DNA of 64,000 nucleotides from Muribaculum intestinale (GCF_002201515.1 NZ_CP021421.1:1488001-1552000), one strand, 5' to 3'. Shown: positions 8,859-17,336, counted from the stretch's first letter. Notes: a model not told the origin generated them from the letters alone. A program made the numbers and translations.

Positions 8859-9782
8859 TTATGATTTCTGAAACTCTGAGGGCGACATCCCTGTGTTGTG
8901 CTTGAAGTATTTGCCAAACGATGACTGGTTGGGGAAATTAAGCTCGTAGGCTATCTGCTGTATGTTTTTGCCGGAGAAGCGCAGTAGATTCTTGGCCTCG
9001 ATGATTACGTGTCGTCCAATCCATTGGGCGGCACTTCGTCCGGTGGTTTCCTTTATTACCAGAGACAGATATTTTGGGGTGATGTACAGCCGGTCGGCGT
9101 AATATCCTACGGAGCGTTGTTCGCGGAAATGCTGTCGCACGAGCCGCAGGAAGTCGGTCACATAATTTATTCGTCGCGAGCGCGGGGCCTTGTCGGCCTC
9201 ATCTTTGTTGTTGCGGTTTTGTCGGTCAATCTCAAGCAATATATAGAATATGTTGGCTATGAGATTGCGTGCTATGCTGATGCGGTAGTGGCTTTCATCG
9301 GGCATTTCTGCATTGTCGCGTAGTAGTCCGAGGTATTTCTGAATCAGTGCGGTGTTGTCTTCCGACAGTTTCAGCACCGGTGAATTCTCGGGATGGAACG
9401 GATGGTGCCCTATAGCATTGGTGTCGATATTGACGCTTTCCAGAAAGGCCTTTGAGAGAAACAGTAGATATGCCTCCATGTCCGACACGTCGTCGCAGTG
9501 GAGATTTACGGGCATAGTCTCGTCGATTACCATTATGGAGTATCTCGGCACCTCAAGTGTCTCAAGATTTATGGTCACACTGCCTGAGGCATTAAGCATC
9601 AGCACGATTGTCACGCCGTCGAATCGCCATGGCGAGATTATGTCGGCAGAACTGAAGTCGCCCGGTTCGACACGGGCGAGGATATATTCCTGACCGAGAG
9701 AACTGAATTCACTGCCGAATCTGCGTATATCGCTGAGAGAGATTGGTCCTATTTTATTGCTCATAAAGTCAAATTTTGCCAA
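8859..9782 (-). CDS. AraC-family transcriptional regulator
   Basis: 307 residues. An N-terminal cupin-like sensing half (about 20-150) is followed by a C-terminal pair of helix-turn-helix motifs (about 205-305). The family signatures are TGRSAAQWIGRHVIIEAKNLL and IAYELNFPNQSSFGKYFKHNTGMSPSEFQKS. DNA-binding activator or repressor, effector unknown. It is followed downstream on the same strand by the His-rich secreted protein gene 171 bases away, a possible target, but there is no direct evidence of linkage. Confidence 0.92.
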   Translation of the reverse strand: MAKFDFMSNKIGPISLSDIRRFGSEFSSLGQEYILARVEPGDFSSADIISPWRFDGVTIVLMLNASGSVTINLETLEVPRYSIMVIDETMPVNLHCDDVSDMEAYLLFLSKAFLESVNIDTNAIGHHPFHPENSPVLKLSEDNTALIQKYLGLLRDNAEMPDESHYRISIARNLIANIFYILLEIDRQNRNNKDEADKAPRSRRINYVTDFLRLVRQHFREQRSVGYYADRLYITPKYLSLVIKETTGRSAAQWIGRHVIIEAKNLLRFSGKNIQQIAYELNFPNQSSFGKYFKHNTGMSPSEFQKS

Positions 9783-9860
9783 AATTGAGAATATATGGTG
9801 AAATCTGCAATACTTTATGCTTAATTTTCGACTTTTGGGACAATATGTGTGCTGTATGCT

Positions 9861-10574
9861 CTAATTCCCGGTTTTCGTGTCAAGAGCTACATGGGATGTG
9901 GTAGTGTCTGAGGCCGTTGCTTTGTTGTTTGTGGCTCCGGGTGTTGTTTCCGCTTCTTCGGCAGGAGGAGTCGTTTCCTGCACTACCGGACGGTGGAGTG
10001 GGGAATCTGAGTTTTCGTTCACCGGCTTTACCGATGTTACGATATATTTGTGTTCGCCTCGCCAGGGTATTGTGCCGAGGTATCGCTTGTAGGTGACTAC
10101 GACTTCCTGAGCGGAGTTCTTGTATCGCATGAGCTCGTCGGCCACACGGCTTTTCTCAACGGAGAAGTCAAAATCGCGCATGTAGGGACGTATAGAGTCG
10201 GCCAGGGCGTTGGTTACAATCAAATCCCCTTCCCAAGTCTTGAAAATGAATCCGCGGCACTCCAGGCTGTTAATAAATCCGCGCTCCTGGGCTCCGACGC
10301 TGTAGGGATTGAAGTAGCGTATCCAGAATGCTGCCACCAGCACTACGGTCACGATGCAAATCGTCCACCAGAGTATGACACGTCCGCGGGAGCGTCGGCG
10401 GCGTGGCGGTTTCTGCGACGGGGATTCTGTAGGATTGCCTTCATCGCGGTTGAACGATATGGTAGGACGTCCGTCGGAATTGACGCCGTCGACCATTACT
10501 TTGTCCTCATCGCGGGTTATTGCTTCCTCGTCGCGTGTGAAGTTGTCGGGTTTTGTATCGAAGTCTAAGAGCAT
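9861..10574 (-). CDS. Single-pass membrane protein of unknown function
   Basis: 237 residues. The N-terminal 75 residues are acidic/polar and end in a basic cluster (PPRRRRSRGR). A strong transmembrane helix follows (about 84-104, VILWWTICIVTVVLVAAFWIRY), then an outside domain of about 95 residues, and a Thr/Glu/Ala-rich tail. By the positive-inside rule the N terminus is cytoplasmic. No named family recognised. It begins 48 bases after the flippase-like gene on the same strand and shares its promoter, suggesting a common envelope function. Confidence 0.75.
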   Translation of the reverse strand: MLLDFDTKPDNFTRDEEAITRDEDKVMVDGVNSDGRPTISFNRDEGNPTESPSQKPPRRRRSRGRVILWWTICIVTVVLVAAFWIRYFNPYSVGAQERGFINSLECRGFIFKTWEGDLIVTNALADSIRPYMRDFDFSVEKSRVADELMRYKNSAQEVVVTYKRYLGTIPWRGEHKYIVTSVKPVNENSDSPLHRPVVQETTPPAEEAETTPGATNNKATASDTTTSHVALDTKTGN

Positions 10575-10621
10575 GTATAAAGGTCATTGTTATTTTTTAA
10601 ACAATCCAGGCGTCGGTATTG

Positions 10622-11704
10622 TCAGCGGCTTGTCGGCCGGAGTGCACTTTTCTTTCTTCCGATTGATATTGCGGCGAAGGTGAAGAGGCCGAGTACGATA
10701 AGCAGCAGTGTCTGCATGCCCATTACGAGATTGGCAAACGAGCCGGCATACTCCTCGGTGAGACCGGGGATATTGTCGCTGTATAGCTTAAGCCCGAATA
10801 TGATGGCCCACTGCCAGGGACCTATGCCGCCGTTTGAGGGTACACCCATCGATATACTTGACAGGACGAAACATACCAGCACTGCTGTAGCGCCATACTG
10901 CAAGGCTACATCGGTAGTAAGCGGAAATGAGAAAAACGCCACATAGAGCTGCATGAAGTAGCATCCCCACACGGCGAACGTAAGGAGCAGCCAGCGTCCC
11001 TTGTGTGGCATGCTGAGGATTACGGAAAATCCCTCCCAGAGGTTGCGAAGCAGGTCGAGGAGCTTGCTTACATGCTTGTTGTGGCGGAATTGCCACAGAC
11101 CCCACCACACGGTTGCGCATATGGCGATCAGGCCGGCCCATAGCCATGGCGACGAGAGCAGCTCGGCCATGTGTCGGTATGTGTCGCCGTTCTGCGACAG
11201 GTAGAGCATTATCTGCTTGTGGGCGATGATGAATGTGGCCAGCGTGAGCAACAGCACTGTCACCGTATCGGCCAATCGGTCGGCTACCATCGAGCCGAAC
11301 ACGGTGGTAAACGATGCCTTCTCCTTCTGAGCGATGTAGCCCGTGCGCCATACCTCACCCAGGCGCGGGAATACGAGATTGACGGCATATGTGCCGAAGA
11401 TACTGAGCGTGGTGTCCCAGAGCGATGCGTTGATGTTGAGGGCACGCAGCTGTATGCGCCAGCGCATGGCGCGGAACACGTGGGAGAAGATGCTGATTAC
11501 AAGCGCCAGACCAATCCACCAGAAGTTGCAGTCGCGGCGTATGATTTCCATCATCTCCGAGAAGTTGATGTTGTGAAACAGCAGCCAGCACAGTCCTACG
11601 GTGATTACCAGCGGTATGCCGTATTTGATGAGGTTGCCTGCAATACTATGTTTCTCCGGCTTCATGGAGCCTGTAGTAAGTTCGTCGGGTTGATTTGTCG
11701 GCAT
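10622..11704 (-). CDS. Flippase-like integral membrane protein (LPG synthase TM domain family)
   Basis: 360 residues with about eight hydrophobic segments. It matches the UPF0104/lysylphosphatidylglycerol-synthase transmembrane (AglD-like) family. Typical segments are FSHVFRAMRWRIQL, NLVFPRLGEVWRTGYIAQKE and MVADRLADTVTVLLL, and near the C terminus the family PSNGGIGPWQWAI. Members without the soluble aminoacyl-transferase half are thought to flip or handle lipid-linked molecules. The start at 11704 follows a good promoter by about 20 bases; a second Met at residue 14 is possible. Confidence 0.85.
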   Translation of the reverse strand: MPTNQPDELTTGSMKPEKHSIAGNLIKYGIPLVITVGLCWLLFHNINFSEMMEIIRRDCNFWWIGLALVISIFSHVFRAMRWRIQLRALNINASLWDTTLSIFGTYAVNLVFPRLGEVWRTGYIAQKEKASFTTVFGSMVADRLADTVTVLLLTLATFIIAHKQIMLYLSQNGDTYRHMAELLSSPWLWAGLIAICATVWWGLWQFRHNKHVSKLLDLLRNLWEGFSVILSMPHKGRWLLLTFAVWGCYFMQLYVAFFSFPLTTDVALQYGATAVLVCFVLSSISMGVPSNGGIGPWQWAIIFGLKLYSDNIPGLTEEYAGSFANLVMGMQTLLLIVLGLFTFAAISIGRKKSALRPTSR

Positions 11705-11728
11705 AGACTACGGTTTATACTATATTTA

Positions 11729-11760
11729 CAAAGTTAGCATATTTACCGCTTTAACGGAAA
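11729..11760 (-). promoter_or_regulatory. Promoter of the flippase-like operon
   Basis: The minus strand carries TAACTTTG (11729-11736) and a near-consensus TTTC (-33) 20 bases upstream. The transcript would start about 20 bases before the coding start. Confidence 0.65.
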
Positions 11761-11778
11761 TCTACCCGCATTATTATG

Positions 11779-11788
11779 AAACAAGCTC
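11779..11788. repeat. Single end of MITE family B
   Basis: AAACAAGCTC followed by TTAA matches the terminal ten bases of the family-B element at 7186-7534. No partner end was found nearby, so it may be a decayed copy marking the edge of the AT-rich island. Confidence 0.4.
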
Positions 11789-11800
11789 TTAATTAGATTG

Positions 11801-11830
11801 GTCTATCGTATGTTATAACATACGATAGAC
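11801..11830. terminator. 30-bp perfect palindrome across a stop codon
   Basis: Two 15-base arms without spacer surround the TAA stop (11813-11815) of the 65-residue membrane protein gene. It is probably the transcription end of the minus-strand mini-cluster, although no long T run follows. Confidence 0.6.
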
Positions 11831-12010
11831 TATATATAATCCGATACTAAATATACAGATACTAATAAGCCTTAGGACTATTTCAAATTTATGGATATAT
11901 ATTGGGTCTGAAAATCTAACATCCTTTTTCCTTTGAATGCTCAAATAGATTTTTCCAAGAGGTAAGATTATTAGTCCTATGGTTGCTAATACAATTGCAA
12001 ATATTACCAT
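11813..12010 (-). CDS. Small two-TM membrane protein, paralogue A
   Basis: 65 residues: a transmembrane helix (about 2-22), a basic loop (QRKKDVRFSDPIYIHK), and a second helix (about 44-63). It is clearly homologous to the 66-residue protein encoded at 12408-12608. The shared pattern is LPxGxxYxxIQxKK, then HK, IxIC and LYxxY. No named family recognised. It is the last gene of an AT-rich minus-strand group, 18 bases after the Cys-containing small protein. An immunity or toxin-like role would fit the arrangement, but nothing in the sequence proves it. Confidence 0.65.
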   Translation of the reverse strand: MVIFAIVLATIGLIILPLGKIYLSIQRKKDVRFSDPIYIHKFEIVLRLISICIFSIGLYIVYRML

Positions 12011-12028
12011 ATATTGAGATTAAAATGC

Positions 12029-12244
12029 TTATGATATACTTGTTAAACAACACTGATTATACTCATATGCTAACTTTATCGCATTATATAAATCACAACC
12101 GGCTGTGAATAATTCATATGCAACATCAACACCTGGGAAAGTAGATAATAAGTCATCCCCAAAGCATAAAACTAAGCAATGGAAATAAAGCGAAAAAATT
12201 TCATAATAAGATATAATTAAATTTATAATTTGATAACAAATCAT
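12029..12244 (-). CDS. Small Cys-containing hydrophobic protein
   Basis: 71 residues. The N-terminal 27 residues are strongly hydrophobic and aromatic. The remainder is amphipathic (GDDLLSTFPGVDVAYELF, then AGCDLYNAIKLAYEYNQCC). Cys lie at positions 3, 23, 27, 50, 65 and 66. A stop codon directly precedes the ATG, so it is not the tail of a longer frame. It lies between two paralogous two-TM genes on the same strand. The size and Cys spacing would suit a secreted or membrane-active peptide, but no family is recognised and it could be a remnant. Confidence 0.5.
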   Translation of the reverse strand: MICYQIINLIISYYEIFSLYFHCLVLCFGDDLLSTFPGVDVAYELFTAGCDLYNAIKLAYEYNQCCLTSIS

Positions 12245-12343
12245 TCATTAGAATTGTTTCCAACAATAATTTTGTTGTGTGTTTCTCCCAGTTTGCTAAA
12301 TATATAACTTCAGAGTGATATCATTTATTTATATGTAGAATGG

Positions 12344-12400
12344 CTATTCAGAATATCGCAATGGCGCACTGAGTTCGTCGTATATTCTCTTATTTTTCAT
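12344..12400 (-). CDS. Possible 18-residue peptide
   Basis: A short frame reads MKNKRIYDELSAPLRYSE, beginning 8 bases after the stop of the 66-residue gene and within the same apparent transcript. The basic start and the lack of a signal sequence give no clear role. It may be chance; the ATG is also part of a hairpin. Confidence 0.2.
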   Translation of the reverse strand: MKNKRIYDELSAPLRYSE

Positions 12401-12406
12401 AAGAGA
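12386..12406 (-). other. Hairpin between small genes
   Basis: A perfect 8-bp stem with a 5-base loop follows the 66-residue gene within a few bases. It may be a weak terminator or processing site separating the first and second genes of the cluster. It covers the start codon of the possible 18-residue peptide. Confidence 0.45.
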
Positions 12407-12407
12407 G

Positions 12408-12608
12408 TTAGTTAAAATATAATAAGTATAAGGTAATAAAAGCAGCACAGATAGTTATGATATTTAAGATACGGGTGTATTTATGCACAAATTCCTGATT
12501 ATTGAATTTAGGATTGTTTTTCTTTTGTTGTATTTCCTTGTACAAATTTCCTATGGGTAGCGTAAGCATCGCTATTGCAATTACTATTATAGTTAACACA
12601 AATGTCAT
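12408..12608 (-). CDS. Small two-TM membrane protein, paralogue B
   Basis: 66 residues: helix about 4-22, a hydrophilic loop with IQQKKNNPKFNNQEFVHK, and a second helix about 46-63. Homologous to the 65-residue protein two genes downstream (same LPxGxxY, IQxKK, HK and ITIC-type positions), so a duplication flanks the Cys-containing protein. First gene of the minus-strand mini-cluster. Base composition is much more AT-rich than the flanking housekeeping genes, pointing to horizontal acquisition. Function unknown. The 180 bases upstream (12609-12788) hold no gene I can support. Confidence 0.65.
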   Translation of the reverse strand: MTFVLTIIVIAIAMLTLPIGNLYKEIQQKKNNPKFNNQEFVHKYTRILNIITICAAFITLYLLYFN

Positions 12609-12788
12609 AATTTAAATCTATTGTTTTCGCAAAAAAACAACATTATAATATTCATTGTTCGGTATTCATTTGTGACAACATAAAAGTTTATGCAGTGTTG
12701 CAGAACTCCGTTTCTGTCAATACATAAAAAGATAGCAATTGGATGTAACTACCTTAGGTGTTTGTTTGATTTGCTGTAATACAGGTTC

Positions 12789-13643
12789 TTAATAGTCGCT
12801 GAAGAATCGCGGGCGGATTACGAAGCCGACGCGGAGTTGCGATTTAAACTGCTTGTAGTCGAGCAGCCCCTCGCCGTAGCCGTTGTAGTACTGGAGGAAC
12901 AGATACTGGTTGGTGCGCCGCCCGATTTTGTAGCTCATCTCAAACATGGTGTTGTAGTTGAAGTTCCAGCCTTTTCGTTTGGTGACAAGCAGTGTGGCTG
13001 CAAACCGGTGGTTGAAAGGCATGTAGCTTATGCCGAATGAGTATATTCCTACATAGTCGAGGAGGTCGCGGTTGTTCTGCCCGTCGATAAACGGTATCCA
13101 GAACTTGCCGTATATCATAATCTTGGGGTCGATAAGCATGTTGGCGGCAAGCGATATTTTGTTCCACGAACGGCTCTGTATGGAGTCGCGGCCATTGCTT
13201 TCATGCTCAAGGACAAGGGTGATTTTTCCTATGAACCGGTTTTTTACGAATATAGGGCGCGTAATTCCTATGCCTGGATTGAAGTTGAGGTCGGTCATCG
13301 GAAACGACTTCTCAAGCACATTCCAGAAGCATTTCTGTGTATAGAACAGGTACAGATAGGAGCCACCCGGCAGTGTGCTTCTTGTAAGGCGTTGGGCTAC
13401 CGATATCTGAAACTTCACGTTGGTGTTGGTGCGTGTCGGTCTTGGGCCTATTGAAGGACCGAATATGAAGTAATTGTCCTTGTACAGGCTGAAATATGGT
13501 GCGTCCTCAAATGCCTGCTTTACGCTGTCGACATTTAGTACATCCTCTTTCGAGGGTGAGATTATCTGGGCATCGGCACTCTGCATTCCTGATATGACAA
13601 GCAGGAATAGTATGTAGACGGTATGTAGAAGACGTCGTGGCAC
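12789..13643 (-). CDS. pldA: Outer-membrane phospholipase A (OMPLA) family protein
   Basis: 284 residues with a signal peptide (cleavage near ADA-Q at 26). The active-site segment reads LEHESNGRDSIQSRSWN, with the HxS catalytic His and Ser and the downstream Asn typical of OMPLA. The C-terminal strand region YYNGYGEGLLDYKQFKSQLRVGF also matches the family. The protein is expected to form a 12-stranded outer-membrane barrel that hydrolyses phospholipids displaced to the outer leaflet, so acting in membrane asymmetry repair. Length is normal. It stands alone, with a -7 box upstream. Confidence 0.85.
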   Translation of the reverse strand: MPRRLLHTVYILFLLVISGMQSADAQIISPSKEDVLNVDSVKQAFEDAPYFSLYKDNYFIFGPSIGPRPTRTNTNVKFQISVAQRLTRSTLPGGSYLYLFYTQKCFWNVLEKSFPMTDLNFNPGIGITRPIFVKNRFIGKITLVLEHESNGRDSIQSRSWNKISLAANMLIDPKIMIYGKFWIPFIDGQNNRDLLDYVGIYSFGISYMPFNHRFAATLLVTKRKGWNFNYNTMFEMSYKIGRRTNQYLFLQYYNGYGEGLLDYKQFKSQLRVGFVIRPRFFSDY

Positions 13644-13698
13644 TGTTGATAATGGATAAATGTGAGTGTAGTGGATGTGGCTGAGTTGAAGTCGGCTA

Positions 13699-13706
13699 CA
13701 AAGTTA
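13699..13706 (-). promoter_or_regulatory. Putative -7 box of the phospholipase gene
   Basis: TAACTTTG on the minus strand, 56 bases before the phospholipase start. No convincing -33 element. Confidence 0.5.
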
Positions 13707-13834
13707 ACAAACTTTAAGGCCATGTTGATTTTACAAAAGTAGAAATTTTTGGTACTAACAGCATGCTAACAGCATGTAAATGGACGGTGATATAAAAAAT
13801 GGTCCGATATCTGATAAGTTTGCTATACTTTCTG

Positions 13835-13842
13835 TATCTTTG
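13835..13842 (+). promoter_or_regulatory. -7 box immediately before the DUF4369 lipoprotein start
   Basis: TATCTTTG matches TAnnTTTG and ends only 6 bases before the ATG at 13849. Transcription would begin within about three bases of the start codon, implying a nearly leaderless mRNA. No convincing -33 box seen. Confidence 0.5.
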
Positions 13843-13848
13843 TCAGAT

Positions 13849-14880
13849 ATGGTACGCAACATACGTATATTATTGATATTGACAGTGTGCGGCATGCTTT
13901 GGGCATGCGGCGATGATGACCGCTTCCGTGTGGAAGGGGTGGTAGACGGGCTGGGTACTCGCGGCCTCCAGCTTATGTATGAGTCTGGTAATGGTCTGCA
14001 TACAGAGACTATTCAGGCTATCGACGGTAAGTTCTCGGCCGAGGGTGCCTCGAAAGACTATACCCTCGCCCATCTGACTACTACTGACGGACGCCTAATT
14101 GCCAGGATGCTTGTGCGCAACGGCCAGACGCTTAAATGCGTGTTTGACGTCGACAACCCCTACAATATTCAGGTCAAAGGCAATAAACCTACAGAAGAGT
14201 GGGCGAAGTTTCTGCGCGAGAACCACGAGCAACTCCGGTCAAGCGACCATGCCGGAGCCAACCGTCTGATTCTCGATTATGTCGACTCACACAAGGGCGA
14301 TATACAGTCGGCGGCGCTGATGCTCACACAGTACTACGCGGTCGACGGCGAGTCGCGGGCAGACAGCATATTTGCTCTGATTTCGCCGGAAGCACGTCCC
14401 GACGCTCTCGTGTCGGCTTACCGTCGTATGGTATCACGGCTTAATACAGCTGCAATCGAGGAGAAAGTGCGCTCGTTCAATCTCTATAGCGCGCAGGGAA
14501 AGCATGAGAATTTCTATCCCGGGCGTGCTAGCTATTCGATGCTGTATTTCTCGGGAGCTCCTGGAGAACGGCGCGACATGGTGACGCCGGTAATGCATCG
14601 TCTTGTCGACAGTCTGCCAAAGCGCCGCATTCGGGTGGTAGAGATATCTATGGCACCGGACACTGCTGTGTGGAAGCGCAACTGGCGTGCCGATACTACA
14701 GCCTGGGCGCAGGTGTGGGTGCCTGGTGGTCCGGCCAATCCGACGTTTGCTCCTCTGGATATCCCGCGTCTGCCTTACTGGATACTGTGCGACAGCCTCG
14801 GAGTGCAGGTGTACCGTGGATCGGACATATCTGCTGCGGTCGACTCTCTGCGCCGACGCATCCATGCGCGCAACATATAA
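13849..14880 (+). CDS. DUF4369 lipoprotein with degenerate thioredoxin-like domain
   Basis: 343 residues from the ATG at 13849. That start gives a lipoprotein signal (MVRNIRILLILTVCGMLWAC) with lipobox LWAC; an upstream ATG at 13780 would bury it and is not used here. Residues about 25-130 look like the DUF4369 N-terminal domain found ahead of thioredoxin folds in Bacteroidetes. The C-terminal part (PRLPYWILCDSLGVQVYRGSD) resembles the end of a TlpA-type fold. The redox CxxC is absent, so oxidoreductase activity is unlikely. Its stop is 25 bases before the ComM-like gene. Confidence 0.75.
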   Translation: MVRNIRILLILTVCGMLWACGDDDRFRVEGVVDGLGTRGLQLMYESGNGLHTETIQAIDGKFSAEGASKDYTLAHLTTTDGRLIARMLVRNGQTLKCVFDVDNPYNIQVKGNKPTEEWAKFLRENHEQLRSSDHAGANRLILDYVDSHKGDIQSAALMLTQYYAVDGESRADSIFALISPEARPDALVSAYRRMVSRLNTAAIEEKVRSFNLYSAQGKHENFYPGRASYSMLYFSGAPGERRDMVTPVMHRLVDSLPKRRIRVVEISMAPDTAVWKRNWRADTTAWAQVWVPGGPANPTFAPLDIPRLPYWILCDSLGVQVYRGSDISAAVDSLRRRIHARNI

Positions 14881-14905
14881 TAAAGACTGTTAACATTTTC
14901 TTGCC

Positions 14906-16501
14906 ATGCTAATCAAGACCTATGGAGCTGCCGTGCAAGGCATCGACGCGATAGTGGTCACTATCGAGGTGTCGGTGCATCAGGGCGTCGGATTCAGCCT
15001 TGTCGGACTCCCCGACACTGCTGTAAAAGAGAGTTTTCAGCGCGTACAGACCGCCTTGGCCCAGTGTGGCATGAAGTGGCCCCATAGGGCTGTGGTAGTC
15101 AATATGTCGCCTGCCGATGTCCGCAAGGAGGGCGCGGCCTACGACCTCCCGATAGCCCTCGGCATCCTTGCCGCATCCGAGCAGATGTCAGGCGAAAGCA
15201 TGGCCGGATACATGATTATGGGCGAGATGTCGCTCGACGGTTCGGTGCTCCCTATACGCGGTGCTCTCCCTATGGCGATAAAGGCGCGCGAACTCGGCTT
15301 CAAGGGACTTATACTGCCCAAGGCCAATGTCACGGAGGCTGCCGTAGTCAATAATCTTGAAGTCTACGGCGTAGAGAACTTGCGCGAGGTGATGGGATTT
15401 TTCGACGGTTCATGCCATCTGGAGCCGACGGTAATCAATACCCGCGAGGAGTTTGGCCGAGCTCAGTCTGACTTCGACTGTGATTTTTCGGAGGTTAAAG
15501 GACAGGAGAATGTAAAGCGGGCCTTTGAAGTGGCATGTGCCGGCGGACACAACATACTGCTTGTCGGTGCTCCAGGCGCCGGCAAGTCGATGATGGCCAA
15601 GCGCCTGCCCTCTATACTCCCGCCGTTAACACTTCAGGAAGCCCTTGAGACGACTAAGATACACTCTGTGGCAGGAAAGCTGAAGCGTGGCTCGATGCTT
15701 ATGACCACGCGCCCTTTCCGTGCTCCACACCATACCATCTCGCCTGTGGCGCTTGTAGGTGGCGGCACCTATCCTGTACCCGGCGAAATATCGCTTGCCC
15801 ACAACGGCGTGCTGTTTCTTGACGAGTTCCCTGAATTTTCCCGGCAGGTACTTGAGGTGATGCGCCAGCCGCTTGAGGACGGCCACATATCGATAGCTCG
15901 CGCACGGTATTCAATCGACTATCCCGCCGGATTCATGCTTGTGGCTTCCATGAATCCCTGTCCATGCGGCTACTACAATCATCCTAGCAAGGAGTGCACA
16001 TGCCCTCCGGGAGCCGTGACGAAATATCTCGGGCGCATATCAGGCCCGCTGATGGACCGCATCGACCTGCAGGTTGAGATTATGCCTGTGCCGTTTGAGG
16101 AACTGTCGTCCGCCGCTCCGGGCGAGTCGAGCGAGACCATACGGGCTCGGGTCATCAAGGCCAGAGCAATTCAGAGCCACAGGTATAAAGGTATTGCAGG
16201 CGTACACTGCAACGCTCAGATGACATCACGGCTGCTTGAAAGATACTGCCGGCTCGACGAAGAATGCATGCGGGTACTCGAGACCGCGATGAAGCGCTTC
16301 GATATGTCGGCCCGGGCTTACGACCGCATTCGCAAGGTAGCCCGCACGATAGCCGATATCGACTACTCCTCGTCGCTCCCCGTCGAAGAGGCTGCCGTAG
16401 CTCCCATCCTTGTCCATCACATGGCCGAGGCAATCTCCTACCGCAACCTCGACCGCTCTACCTGGGGCGCCTCCACCGATTTTCCTGCATCCCGACATTA
16501 G
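14906..16501 (+). CDS. comM: YifB/ComM-family Mg-chelatase-like AAA+ ATPase
   Basis: 531 residues, close to the usual 500-520. The N-terminal 180 residues form the Lon-protease-like (ChlI) domain. An AAA+ ATPase core follows, with Walker A GAPGAGKS at about 221-228 and Walker B VLFLDEFPEF near 305. A Cys-rich zinc-like segment (CPCGYYNHPSKECTCPPG) and the C-terminal Mg-chelatase domain complete it. In other bacteria ComM is a hexameric helicase promoting branch migration during natural transformation. In Bacteroidales that role is by homology only. Probably cotranscribed with the preceding lipoprotein gene. Confidence 0.93.
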   Translation: MLIKTYGAAVQGIDAIVVTIEVSVHQGVGFSLVGLPDTAVKESFQRVQTALAQCGMKWPHRAVVVNMSPADVRKEGAAYDLPIALGILAASEQMSGESMAGYMIMGEMSLDGSVLPIRGALPMAIKARELGFKGLILPKANVTEAAVVNNLEVYGVENLREVMGFFDGSCHLEPTVINTREEFGRAQSDFDCDFSEVKGQENVKRAFEVACAGGHNILLVGAPGAGKSMMAKRLPSILPPLTLQEALETTKIHSVAGKLKRGSMLMTTRPFRAPHHTISPVALVGGGTYPVPGEISLAHNGVLFLDEFPEFSRQVLEVMRQPLEDGHISIARARYSIDYPAGFMLVASMNPCPCGYYNHPSKECTCPPGAVTKYLGRISGPLMDRIDLQVEIMPVPFEELSSAAPGESSETIRARVIKARAIQSHRYKGIAGVHCNAQMTSRLLERYCRLDEECMRVLETAMKRFDMSARAYDRIRKVARTIADIDYSSSLPVEEAAVAPILVHHMAEAISYRNLDRSTWGASTDFPASRH

Positions 16502-16582
16502 AGTTTAAACATGCTCTTCGCGCCGGTTAGGAGCCGGGGTGGGGATGGAACGGTGCATTTAAGGTTTATTTGCGGAAGTTTA

Positions 16583-16590
16583 TTAACTTT
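16583..16590 (+). promoter_or_regulatory. -7 box directly before the TrmH-type methyltransferase
   Basis: TAACTTTG ends 6 bases before the ATG at 16597. A TTTA 21 bases upstream is a weak -33. The predicted transcript has almost no leader. Confidence 0.5.
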
Positions 16591-16596
16591 GCGCAT

Positions 16597-17127
16597 ATGA
16601 AGAAGAAGACTATTTGGGAACTGCATCGTATGACGGTGGAGGAATGCCGCAAGGCGGAGAAACTGCCGCTGGTGATGGTTCTCGACAATGTGAGGAGTCT
16701 CAGCAATATCGGTGCGATATTCCGCACGTGCGACGCATTCCGCGTGGCATCAGTGATGTTGTGTGGTGTCTCGGGCACTCCGCCGTCGGTAGAGATACAC
16801 AAGACGGCGCTCGGGGCTGAGGACTCGGTGCCATGGATGCATTTCGACAGCACTCTTGAGGCTGTGGCTCATCTGCGCGGCCTCGGCTACCGCATATGTG
16901 TGCTTGAGCAGGTAGAAGGCAGTGTCCCGTTGCAGGAATTCAGCGTGGAGCCCGGACAGGCCTATGCCATCATTGCCGGACATGAGGTGAAGGGTGTCGA
17001 TCAGGAAGTGGTCGATGCAGCCGACTGTTGTATCGAGATACCACAGTTCGGCTCAAAGCATTCGCTGAATGTGTCGGTCAGCGCGGGAATCACCCTCTGG
17101 CATCTCTTCAGCCATATGCAGTTTTAA
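16597..17127 (+). CDS. TrmH/SpoU-family RNA 2'-O-methyltransferase
   Basis: 176 residues from MKKKTIWELHRM at 16597; an ATG 27 bases upstream would fall inside the promoter and is rejected. The three SPOUT motifs are visible: NVRSLSNIGAIFRTCDAF, IIAGHEVKGV and IPQFGSKHSLNVSVSAGI. The last forms the trefoil-knot SAM site. Methylates the ribose of a tRNA or rRNA; the target cannot be assigned. The TAA stop codon is also the target duplication of a 161-bp MITE that begins at the next base, so the reading frame survived insertion. Confidence 0.9.
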   Translation: MKKKTIWELHRMTVEECRKAEKLPLVMVLDNVRSLSNIGAIFRTCDAFRVASVMLCGVSGTPPSVEIHKTALGAEDSVPWMHFDSTLEAVAHLRGLGYRICVLEQVEGSVPLQEFSVEPGQAYAIIAGHEVKGVDQEVVDAADCCIEIPQFGSKHSLNVSVSAGITLWHLFSHMQF

Positions 17128-17288
17128 GAGATTGTCTAAAATTCATATTACTTTGCTTTTGAGAGTCTTGTCGGCGTCTTTTTGTTTATTCTTCGGTCAT
17201 GTAGCTATGGCTACACTCCCTCATCACAAGCAAAAATCCATCAGACAATCCTTCTCAAAATCGGTATCATATAAATTTAGACAATCTC
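17128..17288. mobile_element. MITE family A, copy 2 (uninterrupted, 161 bp)
   Basis: Inverse orientation to the copy at 7083-7595 and about 90% identical to its non-inserted parts. Ends GAGATTGTC and GACAATCTC; TAA duplication at 17125-17127 and 17289-17291. It supplies the empty site that proves the nested insertion in copy 1. It lies between the methyltransferase stop and the glycosyltransferase start. Confidence 0.85.
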
Positions 17289-17310
17289 TAAGAATGCCCA
17301 TATTGCACTT

Positions 17311-17320
17311 AAACAAGCTC
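17311..17320. repeat. Single end of MITE family B
   Basis: AAACAAGCTC followed by TTAA, as at 11779-11788, only 22 bases downstream of MITE copy 2. No partner end was found. Confidence 0.4.
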
Positions 17321-17336
17321 TTAAAATACCCAGGTT

